DNA from: Chalara sp. BL73
Lineage: Eukaryota; Ascomycota; Leotiomycetes; Helotiales
Assembly (NCBI GenBank): GCA_918026815.1
Contig: CAKJVC010000021.1
Coordinates: 248,001-312,000, forward strand
Direction of reading: 5' to 3'
DNA: 64,000 nucleotides
Shown: positions 46,728-58,667 of the stretch, in pieces
Layout of the letters: every line of letters starts with the position of its first letter
Numbering within the stretch: position 1 is the stretch's first letter
Notes under the pieces: model-generated
The model's database searches: none
Told to the model about the DNA's origin: nothing
The model's input: only the letters and a program-made list of their open reading frames with translations
Made by a program: the position numbers and the translations under genes

Positions 46728-47943
46728 TTAGTTGGGGCATTGAGCCTGGACGTGGCCGGGCTGCTTGCACTTGTAGCAAGTACGCTCAGATGAGGTCTCG
46801 GAGGGGCAGTCGCGGGAGAGATGGCCGACCTCACCGCAGTTGTAGCACTTTTGGCCTTGAGTGCAATCACCTAAGAGTGTCAGCAGTCGAAAAGAAGAGA
46901 GACAAGAGGAGCCTACGAGACATGTGGCCATAACCACCACAGGAGTAGCAGGTCTGTCCGCGGTCTTGACCATAGCCTCCACGTCCACCATAACCTCCTT
47001 GTTGGCCACCGTATCCGCCGGCCTCCGGACAATTGCGAGCAATATGGCCAATCTTTGAGCACTATCATACGTTGTCAGAATGATCCTATAAATCCATGTG
47101 TGGTATGTACCTTGTAGCACTCCTGAGATCCGCCTGACGAGAATCCACCACCGTATCCGCCTTGACGGCCAGCTCCCTCGGAGGCTGGGTTGGTGCAATC
47201 ACGAGAGATGTGACCTGGCTGACCACACTTGTAGCAGGTCTTATCCTTTGGACCTTCTGGACATTCGCGGCCTTCATCGATCTTTAGTACAGCATCGAAA
47301 GGGGAGGATGAATTATAGACTTACTCATGTGTCCCTCGCCTATTGTCGTACATTCACATCAGTCTCACTCAGATAAGTTTTCGTATGTCGTCACTCACCA
47401 CCACAGTTGTAGCTACAGACAATTAGCAAGTAGACTATGATATGTTATGGAAGAATGTCTTACCACTTGGCTGGGCCACGGGTTGGGCAGTCACGAGCCT
47501 ATAAGAGATGTTAGTATATTAATGCAGGAACGGCGGTAAGTCTTCAATGTTGTAGTCGTACCTGGTGAGAAGGGTCGTTGCCTGGTAACAAGATTAACTG
47601 GAGCTCTCATTATGACGAAGAAATGTGAAACAATGTGCATGGTAGGATGTGTGATCATGCAATTCTCCCTGCTCGGTCTGCCACTTTCTCGTGCAGGCTA
47701 CTTCACCGCGGATTGACCCTATTCGTTCAATTGCCACCTCCAATTGTGCCCAGTATATTGATTTGTTCCAAGGAATATAGCTCGTCGGAACATGGCACAT
47801 GAGCTGTGATGCAGTTGCAGAGGAGGGCTTGTCTCGGCAGAGAGAATTGAGGCATGTTTTTGTCTTGTGGAATGAAGGCGGGAATCTGGTGCAGACTCAC
47901 AGTTGTAGCAACCGCGTGTTTGTCCTCCTCCATATGAGTCCAT
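46728..47943 (-). CDS. GIS2: CCHC zinc-knuckle nucleic-acid-binding protein, Gis2/Byr3/CNBP type
   Basis: Small cytoplasmic RNA/ssDNA-binding protein with seven CCHC knuckles (C-x2-C-x4-H-x4-C), matching yeast Gis2, fission-yeast Byr3 and animal CNBP, which act in mRNA translation. Exon 1 (47943-47901) starts [15 protein letters not shown]. After a 309-nt intron, tiny exons give [21 protein letters not shown], then GHM(S)[27 protein letters not shown], a Gly-rich linker, [15 protein letters not shown], a GGYGGQQGG linker, [11 protein letters not shown], then [15 protein letters not shown] and [17 protein letters not shown] ending at 46728. Introns repeatedly fall inside the knuckles. The first intron and the small exons make exact limits uncertain. 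The symbol is given by family resemblance. Confidence 0.88.
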
Positions 47944-50900
47944 GATTTCGATTGAAGCCGTCGATGCCTATAGAAAGAATGAAGAGGTTAGCAACTTCTG
48001 GTGGAAAGGTATTTTCGAAGCCTCTGTTGTAGGTTGTAGAGGTGCTGAAGAAAAAAAACCCCCGGGTGGGGTCAAATGGGAACGGCGGGACGGTGAAGGT
48101 GATGGGCATACGTTTTTGATCTGGGATTGAAGAGTCGTTGAAAGGACAACTGTTTTGATAACAGTAGCAGGAGTATAGTAATTTGCGGATTGGTGCTCAG
48201 GAATTGAACCTTTCTTTGTTGTTTTATGGGTGAATTTGGGGAGGCTTTGGGAGATGGTTTTTTGGGAGAAGTTGAATCTTTTTCCGTAGTGAATGAAAAA
48301 AGATCAGGTCGACTTTGTGGCCAAGCGCCAAGCGGAAGGATCAGGGATCTTACTGGCTTGATCGAAGTGGCGCAGTGGGGTAAAAGGTCTGAGGGGAGGC
48401 AGAGTCAATGAGAGGAACAGGAAAGGTCGCTGGAGAGGGGGAGGAGGGTTGAGAGGGGAGAGAGGGGAACAGCTTCAATTCAATTCAATTCAATCTTCTA
48501 CCATCTATCGCCAAAGAGCGCCTCACCCCGACGGTCTACTCTACCTTTCTATCATCGAGTATCGCCACCATAGCAACCAGAACATATGAAAGAACAAAAA
48601 TCAAGATTCCATCTGCTGCGTCACAAATGCCACAACATACCTTACACCACTGCTCTCCCACAAACCACGACAATACACCATAAAATTGCAGCATTAATAT
48701 ATCATGACAGCTATCTGCGCTTTTATGTTACACAGACGAATGCAGCCCATCTGTTGCTACACCTGTGGATGTGCGGCTATGTAACCTTAGGGGGCCACTG
48801 CTGTCAGTCGCCCCCAAGCCCGTGGGACCGATTCATATTGAAGAGAGAGATCGTGAAGATCCTCGTGTCACTTCATCTCGCATCTCCTTTCTGTCTCTTT
48901 TTTCTATCGGCTGCTTACATTTCCACGTCGTACCGCGCTCGCCTAGATCAGCTAAGTAGCAAGTCATCAGATGAATCTAGTCAAGACGTATCGTGGACTT
49001 TGTTCGCATCAAAGTCAGCCTGTGCCTGCCTAGAACAAACCAAGAGTGACCCAGTGGTGAGCGCTAAGTTCGTTGACGCCAGGCATTATTTGGCAGACCA
49101 AGAGCATCTTGGTGGTCTTTGTATCTTGCTAACAGTACTCGAAGCCGACTACGACATACATATACAAAGATATGCAGTTCTGATCATGTTCAATTCCAGG
49201 TACATGGAGATGCACCCTACCAGTCCCAGCCGGCCACCTACTTAGATCTCTGCATTGCATTTCTACACTGAGAAATCCCTTCGGCTTGATGTGGCGATGC
49301 AGGGAGCTTGCATGCTTCTGACCACTCTCACTAGCGCTAAAGCTGATCTTATTTGACTACGTTGATCCAAATGTTTCTCGGGGCAGTGCTCCCAGCTCCG
49401 AGAGTATCGGAGGGATCGAAAGGATCGATAGGCAACGCGCCAGGTCCCTTAAGTTTTTTTTTTGCTGTCAGCGGTGCTGTAAGTGCAAGCAGCTGCCATC
49501 ATCCTATTCTGATCTTTCCAGGTCAATTTACTAATCTTACTATATCAATAGATTTACCGATGGTCGAAATTTCCTTGGCTAGCCATTGAGAGGCGTGCTG
49601 TTTTTCGTTTTTAGTGCTGAGTAGGTGGTTTTGGAGCAGGATGAGGATATCCCGGAATTGCTTCAGACCCTATTTACGTCTTACGTTTCCCCTTCACTTA
49701 GGCCCTCGCTCATGTTGTAATCAGTGTTAGACCATGGTTGAACTTATCAGAGTTATCCTCTATATCCAACTTTCATCTCCGGTACGGTCCTCGCATTCCA
49801 GTAGGTTAAAAAATAGTAGGAAATGCGCTCAACAAGGCAATCAAGTGTTGCCTAATACTCCTGAGTGCTTGAGAGATTCCTTGTTCTTCAGGTTCACCAA
49901 TGTTGGCGTTAAAACCAATCAGCTTTATTGCATAGTAAATGCCAAGATATCTAAAATATTTCCTACAGGTTTAAGAGATTAGGTTCTGAGTCACCTTGTC
50001 TTTATAGAAACGATCACTAATTGTGTTTTCACTTGCGTCAGCGCGCATAGGTGCTGATTGTCAGTGATCTCAGATGAGATCGAGAGTTCAGCAGTAAGCG
50101 ATGTTCTAAAGTTCTGACCTTATTGCACCATGTGCTTCGACAGCATCAGCATGGAAGTTGTCAGGAGCGTGGGGTGTTGTAAGCATCAGACGCCATGAGT
50201 CATTTTTTTTTTCTAAGGCAAGGCCGATTCCAAAAAGCCGTGTCCTGTTGGGCTTGCTACATGTTCCTTCAAACATGATCATAATACGCAGTTCTTTACA
50301 AGTGGTTTGACATACTTTCGAGTGTAAGTTTCTGTGCTGTGCTCAAAATAAGTGTTCTCGATCACTTCCTTTCTCTGTGAATCCTACAAGTTTTCTAATC
50401 AGTTGCCGATATCGGTGGATGAACATCCTCTATCCTAATCTGCATACTTCCAGGGGTGTTGTTCTGCATACCAGTCATAGCAATTCTGCCTTATGTTATC
50501 CCTTTGCTCCGCCACTACCATAGTCGCTGTAGCTGTCACATATAGCGTTCAAGAATATGTTTAAAATATATGAGGTCACCCCACTGCTTCCATAGTCTTT
50601 GATATTTATAGCATACTCTCTCCACATCATTGCTCGAACGGCCGCACAAATGCGTAAGAGAGCCTTTTTTGGTAAAGTATGAGTGAAACGGTGTTACTAT
50701 GTGCTACTCAGCGACCGATAAATCATTCGTAATGCCTCATAATTTAGGTTGTCTGCCAAGTTGGCATACGAAGTCAGCTGATCCACCTTCACCGTGGCTG
50801 AAAATTGATATTCTGATATGCGCCATTTGTCTATGCCGCTACTCATATGTCAGTTGGAGCCTGGATCCTGAGGGTAATCCTTCCTAATATTCCATATCTC

Positions 50901-51585
50901 GAATAGGGTCGGCCGTAAGCCGCTGAAAGGCGTTCTGAACCGTAGGTCATCTGTGCAATTTCCAAGCCTCAGCCTTCAAACCGTTCTCAAGGCGTATTAT
51001 CATGAACCTCGCATTGAAACGGTTCTTTCCTGACATTCTCTGTTGAATTTTTGGGGTACCACGTATAGCACTCAGCAGGTCTCGCTGCTTAGTCTTGTAG
51101 CGGTTAATTCTTTTAGTGGTCGAGGCAAATACGATTACTAGTTGCTGTTCACTCTAAGGATATTTAGATTGCAGAATAGAAGGGCTGGCTGCCTCCTAAG
51201 ATAGACATAAGCCGCAGCATTCAACATGACAATCCTCATAGTTTGGATAGTCAGAAATGTATTTAAGAGTGAGAGTGATATTACTGTTTCCAATCAACAT
51301 CCAACTGCGGTGTTGCCCATTGCACTCGGCTTGAACCTCTTGTCAGCGCTCGTGGGGTTCGTAATCTCTAGCACTTCCACCGCACTACAATTACTGCACA
51401 TTGCCCTCGGAGAATTTACAGAAGTCTATCTCTCCCCCCTAATCTCCGACGTGAGTCTTCATTCTCAACCGTCCTAGCATACTGGACAAATATATGTCCT
51501 TTGCACACACTCGGAGCAGACAAAGGTGGCGCCTACCAAACCTTTTCAATTCTAAAAGCTTGACAGAAACTCCCAATTTCGAGCT
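47944..51585. other. Long intergenic region
   Basis: The left part is the promoter of the zinc-knuckle gene, with a fourfold AATTC tandem near 48476-48494. A 219-codon frame at 48586-49245 (+) lacks recognisable domains and looks like chance. Nothing else is supported up to the terpene cyclase. Confidence 0.4.
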
Positions 51586-52596
51586 ATGCCAACAATAATG
51601 GATCTCAAGCCCGAAATATCTCACCAGGGACTGTCCTCTTCGGGGAGTTCGAGTGCCATCCATAACTTCCTCCGCAAGATCAACTATGACCTCACAACCA
51701 GCAAGCTTTCAACCCTCGACCCATCCGTCGCACAACTCAGCCGCGCCTATCTCACCGCCAAATCACTGCACCCTGCTCACCTCACACCGCTTCTCTCTCG
51801 CCTTGATCTCGGCCTCACAATGGCAGATTGCTATGCCTACCACTCCCTCCCAAATCGCGTCTACATTGCGCTCTACACAGCATTCCTCACCTACGTCGAC
51901 GATCTTGCAAACACCTCCATACACACCCTCAAATGTTTCAGTGTAAATGTCATCAGCGGCGCCTCAAGCGGCGAGCCTGTCCTTGATCTCTACGCTCGTT
52001 TCCTCGCTGAAGAAACACCGAAATTCTATGGCCCCTTCGCAACAGCGAGCATCATCACCGCCACCCTTGGACATGCCAACTCTTGCATTCTAGAATCCGA
52101 GCTCGAACTCCCGCACAATCAAGCCCTCCTTCTTGAGAACTCAGTCGGAAAGTGTTTCCCGAAATGGCTGAGAGACCTCAGTGGATGCAGTGTTCCTTAT
52201 ACGTTGTTTATCTTCCCCGAGGGAAGGTTTCCGGAAGACAAGTTCTTGGTTACATACACACAGGTAATCCCGGGGGTCGCGGAGATTATCGATCGGGTGA
52301 ATGATGTATTGAGCTTTTATAAGGAGAGTGTGGCAGGTGATGAGCGGGCCAACTATATTTGTTTGCGTGCGCAAGAAGAAAGCAAAGAGGTGATGGATGT
52401 TTTTGAGAGGTGTTGTGAGGAGGTCGCTAGTTTAGATAAAGGCGTTAGAGGATTGCTCTTCAGAGCTGATGAGGACGGGGGACTATTAGAGGTTTATGCG
52501 AGGTTCTTTGAATGGTTTGTTGGATTGCATGTTAGCCATCCACGGTATAGACTTAAAGAGCTGGGGATTGTACATGGTGGAAGGAGGGAAGTGTGA
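51586..52596 (+). CDS. Class I terpene cyclase, trichodiene-synthase (Tri5) family
   Basis: A 336-codon intronless gene of the length usual for fungal sesquiterpene cyclases. The Mg-binding NSE-type motif is clear: VNDVLSFYKE (N-D-x2-S-x3-K-E pattern of this family) at residues about 240-249. The first metal motif is YVDDLAN, keeping the Asp pair but with Asn where a third acidic residue is often found. The C-terminal RYRLKEL carries the Arg-Tyr pair seen in Tri5-type proteins. Such enzymes ionise farnesyl diphosphate and cyclise it. No P450 or acetyltransferase is next to it, so it is either a stand-alone cyclase or a cluster remnant. Product unknown. The start may be Met 1 or Met 5. Confidence 0.8.
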   Translation: MPTIMDLKPEISHQGLSSSGSSSAIHNFLRKINYDLTTSKLSTLDPSVAQLSRAYLTAKSLHPAHLTPLLSRLDLGLTMADCYAYHSLPNRVYIALYTAFLTYVDDLANTSIHTLKCFSVNVISGASSGEPVLDLYARFLAEETPKFYGPFATASIITATLGHANSCILESELELPHNQALLLENSVGKCFPKWLRDLSGCSVPYTLFIFPEGRFPEDKFLVTYTQVIPGVAEIIDRVNDVLSFYKESVAGDERANYICLRAQEESKEVMDVFERCCEEVASLDKGVRGLLFRADEDGGLLEVYARFFEWFVGLHVSHPRYRLKELGIVHGGRREV

Positions 52597-53443
52597 GGCT
52601 ATATTGCTCTGTAAGTTTGGAGTGCATAGGTAGTAGAGGGCAAAGCAACAGAGAGAGGCAACGACCTGCTGGTCACATGACGCGGAGGAAACCGAGGCGG
52701 GTCTTTGTGTAACATTGTCCATTTTTTTGGACTTTTGAGTTCGTTCTAGCATTGTTTAGAGTAAATTAGCCTTCACTGGAGTTACCCGACGGATTGGTCG
52801 ATGGAATCAACTGACTCATCCTTGACAACCCACTTTCTAACCGAAATGGTATTGCCCATTGATCCTGATACCACACCATCGCTACACAACTTCCTGTGAC
52901 GCCAATGCCCCCCGTGATACATTTCTCCAGGACGCGTGTGTGACAAGGCACAGAATCATTAGTATTCCTCGTCTACAATCTATCTCATTATCTTCACATA
53001 TGATCATGCAGTGAAGATCCATGATGCCCCTCGTGTTCTAGCACCTTGTTCTTCCTCGGCTAATATCCCTTCTCTAGCATTGATTGGACATTTCAACATC
53101 ATACAGGAACAGCGCATCGCGGCTCTTTTATCGCACCGATAGGCAGTTGTGGAAGAGGGGAGGGTCGGCCGGATAGCTCTTGGGGGGACCTGTGGTTTGG
53201 ACGGGTGGTTTTTATATCTGATGGACGGTTATAGGATCTTTTCTAGATGTTTTTGGGGCTTCGATTTGAGAGATCTATTGAGGTTCGCGCAGAGAGAGGA
53301 TATATCATGAATTCTGCGTTGTATATTCATATTCCTCGCGATCAAGAGAGGTGCTATGATGAGTGCAGTAGGTCGTCTCCTCTCAAATTTTACACGTCTC
53401 TGAAAAATTGCAGCGAAACATGAGCTGACCCCATGATTCAGAT
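52597..53443. other. Intergenic
   Basis: No gene recognised between the terpene cyclase and the membrane-protein gene. Confidence 0.4.
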
Positions 53444-54040
53444 ATGCCTTACCTTGATACCCTTTCCTTTGGCCAAACACCCATCATCTGCATCGCGTGG
53501 GCCCGTTCCTCGCATAGAGCGCAAGCATGCCGCACCTGCCTTGCGGCGCCGGCACCCTGCCCTCCGCCTACCTATGAAACATACAACATCACGTACTTCC
53601 AGACGTACTTTACTTACTGTGGTTACACGCCACTTGGGACTCCTTGCCCTGCGGCTTCTTTGCCAAGCCAAACGCCGAGCGTCCTGAAGAGTCAAGAAGA
53701 GAGTGAGGAAAGCCTGGAGAGAAGGGTGGAAGGTACCGCTTCGGTGCCTGTTCGAGACTGGAGATCCACAACGACTGTTGTGCTTATATTTCTGATTGCT
53801 TTTGTTGGAGTCATAGTTGTTGCGCTGCTCTTCCGGAAGAGGCTAAGGAGGATGGGTCGGTCAAGGGAGGAAGATAAGATAGGTAAGGCAGAACTGCATG
53901 CTCAGGGAAGGATAGAACTCTGTGTAAACAGTGCCGGCGTGGGAGAGTTGGATGCGGACCGGGACTGGAAGATAGAGTTGCCGGCGAGAGAACCAGTTGG
54001 GTGGGAGGTTGATGGTGGTGTAAGGAGAAGGAGTTTTTGA
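53444..54040 (+). CDS. Hypothetical single-pass membrane protein, 198 residues
   Basis: An unrecognised protein with one clear transmembrane helix at about residues 108-130 (VVLIFLIAFVGVIVVALLF) followed by a stop-transfer run FRKRLRRMGRSR. The part before it is Cys/Pro/Tyr rich (CRTCLAAPAPCPPP, TYFTYCGYTPLGTPC), suggesting an extracellular disulphide-bonded segment. The part after it is charged. The N-terminus (MPYLDTLSFGQTP) is not a typical signal peptide, so an upstream exon may be missing. The layout resembles small fungal surface sensors, but I cannot assign a family. Confidence 0.5.
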   Translation: MPYLDTLSFGQTPIICIAWARSSHRAQACRTCLAAPAPCPPPTYETYNITYFQTYFTYCGYTPLGTPCPAASLPSQTPSVLKSQEESEESLERRVEGTASVPVRDWRSTTTVVLIFLIAFVGVIVVALLFRKRLRRMGRSREEDKIGKAELHAQGRIELCVNSAGVGELDADRDWKIELPAREPVGWEVDGGVRRRSF

Positions 54041-55583
54041 GTAGAGTTTTGACGTTGGATAACGTAGAAAACGAGACAATTGTCTCATGGATGGAGCTGA
54101 ATAGAGGCCTTCCAACAGAATTGAAGACTGTCAGCAGCCGAAGCATTTTCGGCTTGATTACCCCCAAATACTCCCAATATCATTTGCGTGCACACATCAA
54201 ATAGATTTACGAGGGACTGTCTCACAATTCGGGCTCATAAAACTCGGAAACTAGTATCGAATCCCAGTCATAAGTAATAAAGAAGATGCAGTATCTAATT
54301 CCGGATGATTCGCCTTTTTGCTTTTCGACGGCAGGCTCCTTTTTGGAGAACAAACAACATTATAGCTTTCAACAGTCAAGGCAACAAATAGAATGCTACG
54401 GGAATGATAAGCTTCCCAAGTATTCTGCAAGTATAGATAAAATTGTTTATTTCAACCAAGAAGATGGCGAACTCGTTGACTCTTTTGACTTCTCAGGCGA
54501 ATGTTTCACTTGAACTCTCCTCCGGCCAGACGAAAGGCCGTGTGGACTACGCGGCCTCATATGCAAGCAGTCTTCTCGATGATGTACTCGGCGGCGAGAG
54601 CCAAGGTCGTCCACTAACCCATGTCACTTTGGAGAGATATAGCAGGACTCGTCGTTGTCGTATCAGGGAAAGGACGAACTTAGTCGGTTAGGTGGTCGTT
54701 ATTTGGGAAGGTGTCCAAGGGGCTTGGCGTTTGTGGCGCGTGCTCTGAGAGGTACCGAGAACGCCACAATCCTCTTGAACCTCACTTTCTAACCCTCCTC
54801 ATCGAGAAAAAAAACAGCCATGAATCCAAGCGAGAATCCAATGGCGAATCACACCCTTGACCTCCATCACCCCACCCTTTGCTATGCACCACAATGTACA
54901 ATTTCAATACTTCTACATTTTTGGCAGGCAAGCCACAACAAGTCTGCGGATGTGCCTCAATGCTTGGACTTCGCTCGCGTCGACGGATTGAGCACTGTCT
55001 GACCCGAACGCCTTTCCCCACTGGTTCAAGACGTCCCAGGAAGCACAAGATTAGAAGTTACTGCATGATCAGCGTTGTTGAGCTGGCCAGGATACTGGGC
55101 CGGAAAGGGTGGGATAGGCAGGGGAAAATCCGCAGACGGGCATGGCTTGGAGGGACGCTTATGCAAGTAATCTGTGGTAGCGGATGGCCCAGAGCCACGC
55201 AAATGCTTCCCGGGCAATCGATATCGCGGATTCTCATGGGTATCGATATCCTATTCTTGGTGGGTGAGGGTGATACCAGGCTTTCTTACCATGGGATACT
55301 CTCCTGCATTTGAGATGCAGATGGGAGATGTCCGCGAAAGGTAGACCAGTCGTCTACTTTATATTGCTTTACTGCTCGCATGTCACGTCACATATTGGAG
55401 CACGCAATGGGAGTGCCGAATAGACTTTTCTGGTGGTGCTCTATCTAGCAAGTTTGCTAGACCAACTGACCACCCACTAGCTCGTGCTGAGCTTGGGGAA
55501 ACATATTTAAGCTCTTCAAAAGACAGTAGGAAAGGTTTGTCCCATCTCTTTCCCAAACCCCTTGTATCTATGCCCTGGTATCT
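54041..55583. other. Intergenic
   Basis: Short frames on both strands, none recognised. The last 200 bases should include the galactose-oxidase promoter. Confidence 0.4.
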
Positions 55584-57824
55584 ATGCTGTTAAAGATGTT
55601 CAACAGCCGGTTCATTATATTTCTTTCTACCTTCACGTCTGTGACGGGTCTCACTGTCACAACTGACTCATCCAATACTGGAAATGGGGCAGCGCTAGCT
55701 GGTGATGGAAACACCGGAACTTTCTGGCATTCTCAGTATTCCCCTTCGGTGGCCCCTCTGCCTCACTGGGCCATAGTTGATCTGGGCTCGCCTGCTCTGA
55801 TAAACGGATTCAATTACCTGCCTCGTCAAACCAGTAATCGAAATGGTAACATCGGGCAATACAGGATCGAAACCAGTTCAGACAGTTCTATATGGACCCA
55901 AGTTGCGAATGGAAGCTTCATCGATGACAGTAAGTATTCTGTGTAACAAACTCCTCATCTACATAAACGAGAATTCTTTTACTTTTAACTACCCCATTTT
56001 TGTCACCTCGATGCTTTCCCGACATATCGAACTATTGCTGATCGAGAAGTTTGTAGACTCGAAGAAGTATGTTGGCTTCACAGCTGTCACTGCAAGTATG
56101 TGATGACGATGGACAGTCGGCATTTATCCTCGTGACCTATTCCAATAGTTTCAAGGCTGACCATATATAGGATATGTCCGTATCACCGCATTAACCGAGG
56201 CAGGAGGACGCGGTCAATGGACAAGTGCAGCCGAGTTTGGAGTCAATTCAGCACCAACAACAACAAACCTTGGACAATGGAGCCCTGTCGTTCCTTTCCC
56301 GCTCGTACCAGCTGGAGCGTTTCTCCTTCCAAGCGGAAAAATCCTCACCTTTTCCTCATATAAGATCAATGATTACTATGGGAGCGGCTTGACTTACACT
56401 GCTACATACGACCCAGCGACAAATACGGTTTCCCAGCAAACAGTATCAAACACTGGCCATGATATGTTTTGCCCAGGGATCTCACTTGATGTCAACGGCA
56501 GGGCAATTGTGACAGGAGGTGACGATGCTTATAAAACCAGTATCCTTGACCCTAACACCGGCGCGTGGATTACTGGCGCTCAGATGAAGATTTCTCGTGG
56601 TTATCAATCATCAACTACGCTCTCAGATGGTCGGATTTTCACTATTGGAGGTTCTTGGAGTGGTGGTAAAGGTGGCAAGAATGGAGAAATCTACGATCCG
56701 AAAACTAATGTTTGGTCTTTACTAAAAGGTTGCCCTGTTGCGCCGATGCTCACAGCCGATGCTCAGGGTATCTTCCGATCAGATAATCATGCGTGGTTAT
56801 TTGCATGGAAGAACGGTTATGTTCTTCAGGCGGGTCCTAGTAAAGCTATGAACTGGTATGGTACGAGTGGGACTGGATCCCAAGCCCCTGCAGGAAACCG
56901 AGCTTCAGCAGTCGACTCCATGGACGGTGTTGCCGTGTTATATGATGCTGTTGCTGGCAAGGTATGTGATTCTTGAATTCTAAACTTAGTATACTTATCT
57001 ATGATAGGTATTTGCAGCTGGAGGTTCGCCAAGCTATCAAAACTCAGATGCGCATAACAAAGCATATCTCATCACAATTAGCGCACCACTCACCACGCCT
57101 ACAGTGACAACTCTAAGTTCCATGACGTACGCCCGAGCATTCCACAACAGTGTTGTGCTTCCCGATGGCAAGGTATTTGTCGTCGGCGGACAGACACGGG
57201 CAGTCCCCTTCTCTGACGCAAACACCATCTATAACCCTGAGCTCTGGGATCCCGCAACGCAAACATTCACCCTTCTTCCTCCGCACGTGGTTCCCCGGAA
57301 TTATCATAGTGTCGCTATTCTTCAACATGATGCAAGAGTATTTGTAGGAGGCAGCGGTCTTTGTGGAGATAGTTGTGGAACGAACCATGCAGATGCAGAG
57401 ATCTTTAGTCCATCGTATCTGTATACATCTGCTGGTGCGCTTGCTACGCGGCCAGTTATCAATTCTGTGTCTCCTTCAGCACTCCCTGTTGGCGCCACGT
57501 TAACAGTTGTGACCAACTCAGCGATCTCGAGTTGGTCGCTTATCCGGTTTGGCTCTGGTAAGGGTTGCCAAATTGTCAGCCAAACATATTGCTAATGTGG
57601 ATGTAGCGACACACACAGTGAATACCGACCAACGCCGCATCGCTCTGACACCGGCTACAACTTCTGGGACAACATACACTTTCATCATCCCTAATGATTC
57701 GGGTGTTGCATTGCCTGGGTACTGGATGTTATTCGCTCTGAACAGCGCTGGTGTGCCTAGCGTTGCTAAGAATGTTCGAATCACGGTATGTATAACATCT
57801 TCTTTTTCCTCAATCGGTATCTAG
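55584..57824 (+). CDS. Galactose oxidase-like copper radical oxidase with N-terminal F5/8C (CBM32) domain
   Basis: Secreted enzyme oxidising primary alcohols of sugars to aldehydes with H2O2 release (CAZy AA5). Exons: 55584-55929, 56057-56095, 56171-56961, 57008-57557 and 57607 to about 57786 or later. A signal peptide (FIIFLSTFTSVTG) precedes an F5/8C sugar-binding domain (FWHSQYSPS, HWAIVDLGS, ARYVRITALTEA). The seven-bladed Kelch part follows. Active-site residues of Fusarium galactose oxidase are all present: the cross-linked Cys in HDMFCPG, Tyr in SRGYQSS, the stacking Trp in IGGSWSGG, the Tyr-His pair in RNYHSVA, and the last His in THTVNTDQRR. The last domain ends GYWMLFALNSAGVPS. The exact stop is uncertain: it is 57824 if the frame runs on, or about 57930 after one more intron. 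Confidence 0.9.
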
Positions 57825-57934
57825 CTTCACCAAGATATGTCCCCCAAACAGACAAGCAACTTGAAGCATGATTCTCATTTGTCATTCAGAACCTCATTAT
57901 ATCTTACTAATATGCTTCGTGGAATGCAGATATG

Positions 57935-58667
57935 AGAGATCGTTTGGTTCGTAAGAACATAATACTGCAAGATTGAAGCGGAGTATGCAATTTAATAATA
58001 TGGGTATGGCGTTTGTGCATAAATTTGACCAGTATGACCAAATGGGTTCGATATATCTTGCAATAATGAATACAATTAATCTGCCGCGCCATCTCTCCTT
58101 GTTAATACTGCTTATCTTGTTTGTTGGTACAGCCCATCCTACTTAGATGCATGATATCCGCCGATGACTAATCAGCACTGCATTTTCAAGTACCATCCCC
58201 ATGATTCCAAATCGGTCTTATCTCGTTGGAGCAAGCGCTTTCTCAAATCATCATCGAATCGAATGAAATTCAATGGCATCTTATTACTTAGTGTGTTGTA
58301 TGTGCATGCGCCATACTGAGTAATCACCTGCCCCGCATCGCTGGGCCACAAGGCCGGGCAAGCCATGTCAACCAGTCGGCCAACCACAATTCTGACAATT
58401 CCAATTTCAAGATCCTGGGCGGTCGTTTCGGGGACTTGGGATTCAGCCTCTATTTGAGTTTCCCATGAGATCGGATCACGACGGCTTATTACAGCCAAAG
58501 CTCGCTGCTTGCAGGTATCCTCGCTTAAGCAAGCTCAATGACAAATGGTGGTGCTCGATGTCGTGTTTGTCCTATATATATGAGACTAGAGACCTCTCGA
58601 ATAGGCTCTCTCTCTCTCTATAATCAAAGCACTTGACCAGACCACCATTCGTTAACCACGATTCAGA
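57935..58667. other. Intergenic
   Basis: A 108-codon frame on the minus strand (58172-58498) is open but unrecognised. The right part is the mini-catalase promoter, with a CT run near 58605-58620. Confidence 0.35.

Noticed and set aside
48586..49245. 219-codon + strand frame
   Set aside because: Length alone is not enough; His/Thr-rich start, no domain, and no support from neighbouring exons.
58172..58498. 108-codon minus-strand frame
   Set aside because: Possible small gene but no family, signal or membrane segment seen; not strong enough to annotate.
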